Positions 1 to 5,007 of a stretch of DNA of 5,007 bases are shown piece by piece. Source of the stretch: Anaerolineales bacterium (GTDB taxonomy: Bacteria; Chloroflexota; Anaerolineae; Anaerolineales; Villigracilaceae); the NCBI GenBank assembly GCA_025966435.1, contig JAICRQ010000287.1, positions 1-5,007 of the forward strand, written 5' to 3'. Numbering within the stretch: position 1 is the first letter of the stretch; each line of letters starts with the position of its first letter. The notes beneath the pieces are model-generated. The model saw only the letters and a program-made list of their open reading frames with translations. It had not been told where the DNA came from and did not search any database. Both the position numbers and the translations under genes were made by a program.

Positions 1-1
1 G

Positions 2-400
2 GAATCGGTTGTCAGCGTCGAGGGATTACTGAACGCTATCGAAGGGATCCGTCAGGTCTATGTAGCTCCCGCGATCCAGAGGTATATCATCGACCTGGTC
101 GGGCGCACACGCCAGAGCGGGGATGTGTATCTCGGCGCCAGCCCGCGTGGCAGCCTGGCGCTCTTCCGAGCGGGGCAGGCGCGCGCTGCCTTACAGGGAC
201 GCGACCACGTTCTTCCGGATGACATCAAAGCTCTGGCAGTTCCAGTGCTGGGGCATCGTGTGATTGTCTCGCCCGCCGCGCGTTTGCGCGAGCTGAGCGC
301 GGATCGCATCGTGCAGGAGATCGTCTATACCGCGCCGGTGCCCGGTGGCGATTACCAGGTCTCCGCCGCGGCGGAGAAGGTGAAGGTCAAAGCCCAGTGA
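2..400 (+). CDS. MoxR-family AAA+ ATPase, C-terminal part (5' end outside window)
   Basis: The frame is open from base 2 to the TGA at 398-400, giving 132 residues of a protein that begins upstream. MoxR ATPases use ATP to remodel or activate partner proteins, often in the assembly or maturation of von Willebrand factor A or DUF58 partners. The visible part is the end of the AAA+ core and the helical lid. The sensor-2 stretch LGASPRGS lies at visible residues 44-51, with the expected arginine at 49. It is followed by the family-typical helix ALFRAGQARAAL and the segment DHVLPDDIKALAVPVLGHRV. The Walker A and B motifs would be upstream and cannot be checked. The nearest in-window start, a GTG at 125, would cut through the conserved domain, so it is not the true start. 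The stop overlaps the next gene's GTG by four bases, which fits an operon with DUF58. Family assignment is secure; the substrate is unknown. Confidence 0.93.
   Translation, partial: ESVVSVEGLLNAIEGIRQVYVAPAIQRYIIDLVGRTRQSGDVYLGASPRGSLALFRAGQARAALQGRDHVLPDDIKALAVPVLGHRVIVSPAARLRELSADRIVQEIVYTAPVPGGDYQVSAAAEKVKVKAQ
361..376. repeat. Perfect 16-base palindrome before the DUF58 start
   Basis: CTCCGCCGCGGCGGAG is identical to its own reverse complement. In RNA it could form a six-pair GC stem with a four-base loop. It lies inside the last codons of the MoxR gene (coding Ser-Ala-Ala-Ala-Glu) and ends 20 bases before the GTG of the DUF58 gene, just upstream of the GAAGG at 382-386 that could serve as its ribosome binding site. 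It may be chance in GC-rich alanine codons, or may tune translation of the downstream gene. No U-run follows it, so it is not a Rho-independent terminator. Confidence 0.5.
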
Positions 401-1719
401 CACCCGGCCGAATACTCGTCTTAATCATGCTGCTGGTCGGTGGGGTGGGAACGGCTGTGACCGGTAATGTGGTATATGTGCGTTTGTTGTATCTCAGCGC
501 GTTGTTGATCACGATTGCCTGGCTGACAAGTATGTTTGCGCTGCGCGGGATCAAAGTGGAACGGTATGCACGCTCACTGCGCGCCGGTGTAGGCGATATC
601 TTTGAAGAACACTTTGAAATTTTGAATACCAGCAAAATACCGAAACTCTGGCTGGAAGTTGCCAACGAGTCTAGCATTCCTCATGCCACTGGCTCCCGCA
701 TCCTGACGTTCCTGCGCGCCAAACAGAAGCGTGTCTATACCGCGCGGACCTGGCTCACCAACCGAGGCGGCTTTCCCCTGGGACCCACGACGATCACCTC
801 GGGTGATCTGTTTGGAATTTTTCGATCTTCCAAGACTTTCCCGGCGACATCTTCCCTGATGGTTCTGCCTATGATTTTTCCGGTGTCGGAGTTCCTCTCG
901 CCGCCCGGCCTGCTGCCCGGGGGAAAGGCGATCCGTCGCAAATCGATAGACATTACGCCTCATGCCGCGGGGATTCGGGAATATGTACCGGGCGACCCGA
1001 TGAAGCGCATCCACTGGCCCACCAGTATTCGCCGCGAGCAGTTGATGGTCAAGGAGTTTGAGCAGGACCCGCAGGCAGAGGTCTGGCTGTTCCTGGATAC
1101 GCACAAGAATGCCCACGTTGCCAGGCACAGCGAAATGTACGATGCGCCTCCGATCGATGACCTGTTGTTGCTCCGCCGTCGTAAAGTGAAATTGCCTCCC
1201 GCCACGCTGGAGTATTCGATTAGTATCACCGCCTCACTGGCACATTACTTCATCGCCCAGCGCCGCGCCGTGGGACTGGTCAGCGCGTTGGAGCGTTCGT
1301 TCAAGGTCATCCCTGCTGAACGCAGTGAACGTCAGGAAGCCAAGATCCTCGAAGAGCTTGCCTTCCTCCGGGCGGAGAGCACATATACCCTGCCCGGGCT
1401 GGTCACCGCGCAGTTGGGGCAGCTGCCTCAGGGGAGCAGTGCGATCCTTGTTACGCCGATGATCTGGCCCGAGCTGCTGCTCGGCGTGGATAGCCTTCTG
1501 CGGCGCAATCTGCGACCGGTCGTCGTCTTGTTGATGTCGCAATCCTTTGGCAGCCGCGCCAACAATGAGGACCTGGCACAGTCTCTGAATGAGCGTAAGG
1601 TGCCGGTCTGCCGCGTTTATTGCGAAGCCGATCTCTCGGAAACCCTTTCGAGTTTTGCTGTCAATACCTTTTCACAGGAAATGTCATGGCGCAAACCCGT
1701 GTTGTCACACTTGACCTGA
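397..1719 (+). CDS. DUF58 domain membrane protein
   Basis: The 440-residue protein has two hydrophobic segments (about residues 5-22 and 27-48) with a short turn between them, then a soluble region. This is the usual DUF58 layout, anchored in the membrane with the domain probably cytoplasmic. The family signature is clear: REYVPGD at 194-200, RIHW at 204-207, then LMVKEFEQD at 216-224, leading into the strand VWLFLD at 229-234. In relatives this strand begins a von Willebrand factor A-like fold. The metal-site motif DxSxS is degenerate here (DTHKN, 234-238), so metal binding there is doubtful. A Leu/Arg/Lys-rich insert at about 255-267 follows. The GTG start is chosen because it overlaps the MoxR stop as GTGA, has a GAAGG ten bases upstream, and leaves the first membrane segment complete. 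MoxR and DUF58 proteins are commonly paired and thought to act together; the precise role is unknown. Confidence 0.93.
   Translation: MTPGRILVLIMLLVGGVGTAVTGNVVYVRLLYLSALLITIAWLTSMFALRGIKVERYARSLRAGVGDIFEEHFEILNTSKIPKLWLEVANESSIPHATGSRILTFLRAKQKRVYTARTWLTNRGGFPLGPTTITSGDLFGIFRSSKTFPATSSLMVLPMIFPVSEFLSPPGLLPGGKAIRRKSIDITPHAAGIREYVPGDPMKRIHWPTSIRREQLMVKEFEQDPQAEVWLFLDTHKNAHVARHSEMYDAPPIDDLLLLRRRKVKLPPATLEYSISITASLAHYFIAQRRAVGLVSALERSFKVIPAERSERQEAKILEELAFLRAESTYTLPGLVTAQLGQLPQGSSAILVTPMIWPELLLGVDSLLRRNLRPVVVLLMSQSFGSRANNEDLAQSLNERKVPVCRVYCEADLSETLSSFAVNTFSQEMSWRKPVLSHLT
1676..1680 (+). promoter_or_regulatory. Ribosome binding site inside the DUF58 gene that fixes the hydrolase start
   Basis: AGGAA ends five bases before the ATG at 1686. 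It lies within the last codons of the DUF58 gene and supports ATG 1686 over the in-frame TTG at 1620, which would add 22 residues that do not look like part of the metallo-beta-lactamase fold. Confidence 0.7.
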
Positions 1720-2597
1720 ATTTTCAGGGACGCCCGCAGGCGATTGCCTCGTACCTCATTCGCGGCAGCGATGCCGTCGTGCTGGTCGAAAGCGGACCTG
1801 GTTCGACTCTCGCGGGTCTGGAAGCGGGACTGGCAAGCGAGGGTTTGTCTCCCCGCGACGTGACCCACCTTCTGCTGACACACATCCACCTCGACCACGC
1901 CGGCGCGGCTGGCTGGCTGGCGCGCCAGGGCGCGGGGGTGTATGTACATCCGGTCGGCGCGCCGCACATGCTCAACCCGGAGAAGCTGATTGCCAGCGCC
2001 ACGCGCATTTACGGAGACCGGATGGATTCGCTGTGGGGAGAGTTCCTGCCCGTGCCGGAGGAGAAATTGCATGTGGTGAGGGATAGAGAGGGAATCGTAA
2101 TTGGTAATTTGGAATTCCTGCCCGTTAATACCCCCGGACACGCCGAGCATCATTACGCTTATATTTTTGAAGATATTTGTTTTTCCGGTGACGTCGGCGG
2201 TGTGCGCATCCCCGGTTTTCAGTATCTGCGTGTGCCGATGGTTCCTCCGGAATTGCATCTAGAGCGTTGGCATGAGAGTGTGAATCGCCTGCGAGGGGAA
2301 CGATTTTCGCGCATCGCGCCAACCCACTTTGGTATTTACGATGATCCCGGCTGGCAACTGCGCGAAGTGGACAAAGGCTTGTATGATGCCGAGCGTTGGA
2401 TTGAGAAAATGATGGCGGAAGATCCCTCCCCACCAATCGAGCCGCTGCGCGAGAGCTTCACCACCTGGATGGTGGAGCAGGGCGCCGCTTTCGGCTTGAG
2501 CGAGGACGTGGTCAAAGCCTATGGCTTGGCAAATCCGCCCGGCATGAGCGCGGATGGGTTGTTGCGGTATTGGAAGAAAGTGAAGACGGCGGGATAG
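1686..2597 (+). CDS. Metallo-beta-lactamase-fold hydrolase (glyoxalase II-like)
   Basis: The 303-residue protein has a complete dinuclear metal site: HIHLDH (His66, His68, Asp70, His71), His152 in TPGHAEHH, Asp169 in FSGDVGG and His214 in PTHFG. By family knowledge His66, His68 and His152 hold one zinc, Asp70, His71 and His214 the other, and Asp169 bridges them. The order and spacing match the broad glyoxalase II-like group of metal hydrolases, which cleave thioesters, phosphodiesters or lactones; the substrate cannot be read from sequence. After the core, about residues 222-303 form a probably helical extension that may shape the substrate pocket. No signal peptide is visible, so a cytoplasmic location is likely. 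The start is the ATG at 1686, with AGGAA five bases upstream. The gene overlaps the DUF58 gene by 34 bases in another frame, so it is probably co-translated with it, but a functional link is inference only. Confidence 0.92.
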   Translation: MAQTRVVTLDLNFQGRPQAIASYLIRGSDAVVLVESGPGSTLAGLEAGLASEGLSPRDVTHLLLTHIHLDHAGAAGWLARQGAGVYVHPVGAPHMLNPEKLIASATRIYGDRMDSLWGEFLPVPEEKLHVVRDREGIVIGNLEFLPVNTPGHAEHHYAYIFEDICFSGDVGGVRIPGFQYLRVPMVPPELHLERWHESVNRLRGERFSRIAPTHFGIYDDPGWQLREVDKGLYDAERWIEKMMAEDPSPPIEPLRESFTTWMVEQGAAFGLSEDVVKAYGLANPPGMSADGLLRYWKKVKTAG

Positions 2598-2654
2598 TTA
2601 CCTCTGCTTCTCTAATCTCCGCATTCTCGAGGATCTGCAAACTGGCGAACCTTG

Positions 2655-2924
2655 TTATTCGAGTTCCTCGATTTCCTTCGGGAGCGGTGTTTCACGTATC
2701 CAGGCCCGGACTGTCTGAGCAAAAACATGAGGCGCATAGAGCGGCCAGTTGTGTTCCTTTGTCAGTGAAGAATCCTTCCCCAAATTGATCAGCCCGCCCG
2801 TGGCATTAGGCAGCGCTGCAACCAGGTCTCGTGCGGATTGTCTCATCGCCTCATATTATTGTTTCTCTGCCAGCACGAGCACTGGCACGTTCACTTTCGC
2901 CGAATTCATGATGTCTGAGACAGG
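2655..2924 (-). pseudogene. Alpha/beta-hydrolase C-terminal remnant with in-frame stop
   Basis: Read on the minus strand, 2924 down to 2655 gives one frame that resembles the end of an alpha/beta-fold hydrolase. The segment NVPVLVLAEKQ looks like the late core strand. It is followed by a TAA at 2856-2858, then by YEAMRQSARDLVAALPNA, a GLINLGK strand, EHNW carrying what would be the catalytic-histidine region, and a final helix VFAQTVRAWI. The stop TAA is at 2655-2657. Relatives usually have a Glu-Tyr pair where the internal stop and Tyr sit, so one GAA-to-TAA change would explain the break. The nucleophile serine elbow and the whole N-terminal half are absent, and a second stop (2925-2927) lies just upstream. 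The 63-codon piece downstream of the stop could in principle be translated from the ATG at 2844-2846, but a hydrolase lid and tail alone would not fold or act. I judge it a decayed fragment; the family call rests on recalled patterns. Confidence 0.68.
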
Positions 2925-2944
2925 TCATTTTTGCGCATTCAAGT

Positions 2945-2950
2945 TATACT
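2945..2950 (+). promoter_or_regulatory. Possible -10 box for argF
   Basis: TATACT matches the bacterial -10 consensus at five of six positions and would place transcription start near 2956-2958, giving a leader of only about 13 bases. No convincing -35 hexamer lies 15-19 bases upstream (the sequence there is close to AGGTCA), and there is no TG extended -10. It is the best candidate in an otherwise unmarked leader. Confidence 0.35.
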
Positions 2951-2958
2951 TCACATAC

Positions 2959-2964
2959 AAGGAG
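2959..2964 (+). promoter_or_regulatory. argF: Strong ribosome binding site for argF
   Basis: AAGGAG ends five bases before the ATG at 2970. It is the strongest Shine-Dalgarno match in the window and fixes the start of the carbamoyltransferase, whose first residues ([11 protein letters not shown]) match the usual family N-terminus. Confidence 0.85.
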
Positions 2965-2969
2965 ATTGA

Positions 2970-3893
2970 ATGAAGCATTTTCTCGCCATATCCGATCTAT
3001 CTTCGGGGGAAGTGCAGGACCTGCTCGATTTATCCATCAGGCTTAAAGAAGAATATTTTAAGAAAGGCAATCCACCGTATTTTAAGGGAAAAGTTTTAGG
3101 CATGATCTTCCAGAAGCCCAGCCTGCGGACGCGCGTCTCGTTCGACATGGCGATGCGTCACTGCGGCGGGGATGCTCTCTACCTCTCACCGAATGAGATC
3201 GGGCTGGGCAGGCGCGAGTCAATTGCGGATATCGCACGCGTGCTTTCTGGGTACGTCCACGCCCTGATGGCGCGCGTGTTCGATCACGAGCATATCCTGC
3301 AGCTGGCGCAGTGGTCGGAGATTCCCGTGATCAATGGCCTGAGCGATTACAACCATCCCTGCCAGGGGCTGGCAGACGCGCTCACCATTCAGGAGAAATT
3401 CGGCAAAGCCAAGGGATTGAATGTCGCGTATGTGGGCGATGGAAACAACGTGGCGGTCTCGCTGATGCACGTCTGCGCGAAGCTGGGCTGGAATTTTACG
3501 ATTGCCAATCCGGAAGATTATGATCTCAGCCCAAAGGCAGTCAAAATTGCGGAGGAGATCATCAAGGAAACGGGTTCCGTTCTGACCTTCGTACGCGATC
3601 CGCACGAAGCCGTGAAAGAGGCACAGGTGATATACACCGATACCTGGACCTCAATGGGGCAGGAAGAAGAAGCCGCCAAACGCGAGCAGGTCTTCCCGCC
3701 GTATCAGGTGAATGCGCAGATGGTCAGTGAGGCAGATAAGGATGTAATCGTGATGCACTGCCTGCCCGCGCATCGCAATCATGAGTTGACCGACGATGTG
3801 GCGGATGGCCCGCATTCGATGATTTTCCCACAGGCGCACAACCGGCTTCACGCCCAGAAGGCGATCCTGGCTAGGCTTTTCGATGTTTTCTAA
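2970..3893 (+). CDS. argF: Ornithine carbamoyltransferase
   Basis: The enzyme transfers the carbamoyl group of carbamoyl phosphate to ornithine, giving citrulline and phosphate, in the cytoplasm; it serves arginine synthesis and, in some bacteria, citrulline breakdown. At 307 residues it has normal family length and all main motifs in order: the carbamoyl-phosphate loop SLRTR at 51-55, HPCQ at 129-132, the linker-domain segment YVGDGNN at 154-160, the ornithine loop DTWTSMGQE at 224-232, HCLPAHR at 263-269, and the C-terminal [11 protein letters not shown]. The SMG loop and HCLP motif separate it from aspartate carbamoyltransferase. Two small departures are Leu52 where Thr is commonest (STRTR) and Asn270 where Gly usually follows HCLPAHR. 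AAGGAG lies five bases before the ATG. It is followed after 81 bases by an ornithine aminotransferase, so both products act on ornithine. Anabolic and catabolic forms cannot be told apart from sequence alone; argF is used as the neutral symbol. Confidence 0.96.
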   Translation: MKHFLAISDLSSGEVQDLLDLSIRLKEEYFKKGNPPYFKGKVLGMIFQKPSLRTRVSFDMAMRHCGGDALYLSPNEIGLGRRESIADIARVLSGYVHALMARVFDHEHILQLAQWSEIPVINGLSDYNHPCQGLADALTIQEKFGKAKGLNVAYVGDGNNVAVSLMHVCAKLGWNFTIANPEDYDLSPKAVKIAEEIIKETGSVLTFVRDPHEAVKEAQVIYTDTWTSMGQEEEAAKREQVFPPYQVNAQMVSEADKDVIVMHCLPAHRNHELTDDVADGPHSMIFPQAHNRLHAQKAILARLFDVF

Positions 3894-3902
3894 AAGAAAA
3901 AA

Positions 3903-3958
3903 CACAAAGGACTCGATATGCACAAAGGTTTATTTTTCTGTAAGATTTTCCTTCGTGC
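3903..3958. repeat. Decayed palindromic intergenic repeat (CACAAAGG / CCTTCGTG type)
   Basis: CACAAAGG occurs at 3903-3910 and again at 3921-3928, 18 bases apart. GCACAAAGG (3920-3928) pairs with CCTTCGTGC (3950-3958) at eight of nine positions around a 21-base T-rich loop. The outer copy could pair with the same right arm through CACAAAGGA, with one mismatch. This looks like a worn copy of the interspersed palindrome with CACAAAGG units on one side and CCTTCGTG units on the other that I associate with intergenic DNA of some environmental bacteria; that link is from memory. It fills most of the gap between argF and rocD. It could form a hairpin in the message, but no U-run follows the stem, so it is not a standard terminator. 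Confidence 0.55.
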
Positions 3959-3963
3959 TTAAT

Positions 3964-3969
3964 AAGGTG
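3964..3969 (+). promoter_or_regulatory. rocD: Ribosome binding site for rocD
   Basis: AAGGTG ends five bases before the ATG at 3975 and starts five bases after the right arm of the palindromic repeat, so a hairpin there would sit immediately next to the ribosome landing site. Confidence 0.7.
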
Positions 3970-3974
3970 AACAA

Positions 3975-5007
3975 ATGAATACAAAAGATTTCATTGCCAT
4001 CGAAGAAGAATATGGTGCTCACAATTATCATCCGCTGGACGTAGTAATCGAACGGGCAGAGGGCGTTTGGGTCTACGACGTGGATGGGAGGAAGTACCTT
4101 GATTGTCTCTCCGCCTATTCAGCAGTCAACCAGGGACATGTCCATCCAAAAATTTTGAACGCGTTACTCGAACAAGCGAAGAAAGTTACGCTGACTTCAC
4201 GCGCGTTCCGCAATGACCAACTGCCGCTGCTTTACAAAGAACTTTCCGAGATGACTGGCTATGAGATGTCACTGCCGATGAACAGCGGCGCGGAGGCTGT
4301 CGAGACCGCGCTAAAGCTGGCGCGCAAGTGGGCATATCAGGTCAAAGGTGTGCCGCGTCATGAAGCAGAAATCATTACGGCAGCAGGCAACTTCCACGGG
4401 CGGACCATCTCGATCATAACGTTTTCCTCCGAGCCGCTCTATCGTGATGACTTCGGTCCATTCACGCCGGGGTTTGTGAATGTCCCTTACGGGGATGCGG
4501 AAGCGATCGAAAACGCGATTACGCCGAACACAGCCGCGGTCATGTTGGAGCCAATACAAGGCGAAGGTGGAGTCATTATCCCGCCGCAAGGTTATCTAAA
4601 GAAAGTTTCCGAAATCTGTAATAAGAACAATGTCCTGCTGATGGCGGATGAAATTCAGACGGGTCTGGGTCGCACAGGTAAATTGTTTGCCGCAGAGCAT
4701 GAGGACGTCCGCCCGGATGTGACGATCATCGGTAAGGCGCTCGCTGGAGGGTTTTATCCGGTTTCGGCTGTCCTAGCAGACAAGGATTTGCTGGGGCTCT
4801 TCCATCCGGGTGAGCATGGGTCTACGTTCGGTGGAAACCCACTTGCGGCAGCCGTGGCGCGGGCGGCGCTGCGCGTCATCCGCGAAGAAAACCTGGCAGA
4901 GCGTTCCCTGGAGCTCGGCGAGTATTTTATGGAGCAGTTGGCGGAGATCCCCAGCCCCCATGTAAAGGAAGTACGCGGGAAAGGACTGCTGATTGGCGTG
5001 GAGCTGA
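3975..5007 (+). CDS. rocD: Ornithine aminotransferase, 3' end outside window
   Basis: This PLP enzyme moves the delta-amino group of ornithine to 2-oxoglutarate, giving glutamate-5-semialdehyde and glutamate, and feeds proline synthesis or arginine breakdown. The frame runs without a stop for 344 codons plus one base to the window edge; with a family length near 400, roughly the last 55-60 residues are missing. Class III aminotransferase marks are complete: the cofactor-phosphate loop NSGAEA at 103-108, NFHGRT at 139-144, EPIQGEGG at 192-199, [12 protein letters not shown] at 224-235 with Asp225 for the pyridine nitrogen, and GKALAGG at 253-259 with Lys254 as the PLP lysine. [11 protein letters not shown] at 281-291 follows. 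The ornithine-type rather than acetylornithine-type identity rests on [10 protein letters not shown] near the N-terminus (Tyr18, where human ornithine aminotransferase has its substrate tyrosine), [10 protein letters not shown] at 47-55 and TSRAFRND. The ATG has AAGGTG five bases upstream. It is probably co-transcribed with argF across an 81-base gap. Confidence 0.95.
   Translation, partial: MNTKDFIAIEEEYGAHNYHPLDVVIERAEGVWVYDVDGRKYLDCLSAYSAVNQGHVHPKILNALLEQAKKVTLTSRAFRNDQLPLLYKELSEMTGYEMSLPMNSGAEAVETALKLARKWAYQVKGVPRHEAEIITAAGNFHGRTISIITFSSEPLYRDDFGPFTPGFVNVPYGDAEAIENAITPNTAAVMLEPIQGEGGVIIPPQGYLKKVSEICNKNNVLLMADEIQTGLGRTGKLFAAEHEDVRPDVTIIGKALAGGFYPVSAVLADKDLLGLFHPGEHGSTFGGNPLAAAVARAALRVIREENLAERSLELGEYFMEQLAEIPSPHVKEVRGKGLLIGVEL

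Larger units (their letters stand above)
2598..2969. other. 372-base gap without an intact gene
   Basis: The first 57 bases (2598-2654) show no gene, and I see no clear stem with a U-run that would end the left operon. Bases 2655-2924 carry the minus-strand hydrolase remnant described separately. Bases 2925-2969 are the leader of the carbamoyltransferase gene. Plus-strand readings through this gap are antisense to the remnant and resemble no protein family. Confidence 0.75.

Noticed and set aside
574..1128. 184-codon open frame on the minus strand
   Set aside because: It is fully antisense to the conserved DUF58 core, its translation resembles no family, and long antisense frames are expected in GC-rich genes.
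1620..1685. In-frame upstream TTG start that would lengthen the metallo-hydrolase by 22 residues
   Set aside because: The added residues overlap the DUF58 gene further, contain no family-like sequence, and the ATG at 1686 has AGGAA at ideal spacing.
1617..2258. 213-codon open frame on the minus strand
   Set aside because: It lies antisense to the metallo-hydrolase motifs, which are intact on the + strand; the translation is low in hydrophobic core pattern and matches nothing recognised.
2937..2971. ATTCA (2937-2941) and TGAAT (2967-2971) as a possible arginine repressor operator before argF
   Set aside because: The half-sites are in the opposite order to an ARG box and too far apart, and the second overlaps the start codon.
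2749..2973. 74-codon + strand frame ending at argF in an ATGA overlap, which looked like a leader peptide
   Set aside because: It is antisense to the hydrolase remnant, which explains its sequence better. It has no convincing ribosome binding site, and no run of arginine or other regulatory codons is seen near its end.
3894..3974. Rho-independent terminator after argF
   Set aside because: The stem is AT-rich with a mismatch and a 21-base loop, and no U-run follows its right arm; the T-run present is inside the loop.
4311..4589. 92-codon minus-strand frame within the aminotransferase region
   Set aside because: The + strand frame here carries continuous ornithine aminotransferase motifs to the window edge; the minus-strand translation resembles nothing.
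1..5007. CRISPR array, tRNA or rRNA gene, insertion sequence, toxin-antitoxin or phage module
   Set aside because: I saw no regularly spaced repeats, cloverleaf sequence, transposase-like frame with terminal repeats, or small paired genes on either strand.

Overview
The window reads as part of a moderately GC-rich bacterial chromosome. The gene families and intergenic style (a MoxR/DUF58 pair, an archaeal-like ornithine carbamoyltransferase next to an ornithine aminotransferase, and a CACAAAGG-type intergenic palindrome) most resemble Chloroflexota of the Anaerolineae kind. That placement is inference from general resemblance, not a database result. All four long genes and the partial one at the left edge lie on the + strand. 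The only support for a minus-strand gene is a decayed remnant.

Left block (1-2597): the 3' end of a MoxR-type AAA+ ATPase gene overlaps by 4 bases (GTGA) a DUF58 protein gene with two N-terminal membrane segments. The DUF58 gene overlaps by 34 bases a metallo-beta-lactamase-fold hydrolase gene that has its own internal ribosome binding site. The overlaps imply one transcript with coupled translation. MoxR plus DUF58 is a known chaperone-like pair; the hydrolase is an unusual third member, since a transglutaminase-like or von Willebrand factor A protein is more often found next.

Middle (2598-2969): no intact gene. It holds a minus-strand remnant of an alpha/beta-hydrolase C-terminus, with an in-frame TAA and no N-terminal half, followed by a short leader with a possible -10 box and a strong ribosome binding site for the next gene.

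Right block (2970-5007): a complete ornithine carbamoyltransferase gene (argF), an 81-base gap containing a decayed palindromic repeat, then an ornithine aminotransferase gene (rocD type) cut by the right edge. Both enzymes act on ornithine: one links it to citrulline and the other to glutamate-5-semialdehyde, which leads to proline or glutamate. The pair looks like an arginine/ornithine/proline junction.

I looked for an undescribed system and do not see a convincing one. The points most worth checking are the hydrolase remnant ending at the argF leader, the coupled hydrolase after DUF58, the palindromic element between argF and rocD, and a perfect 16-base palindrome just before the DUF58 start.
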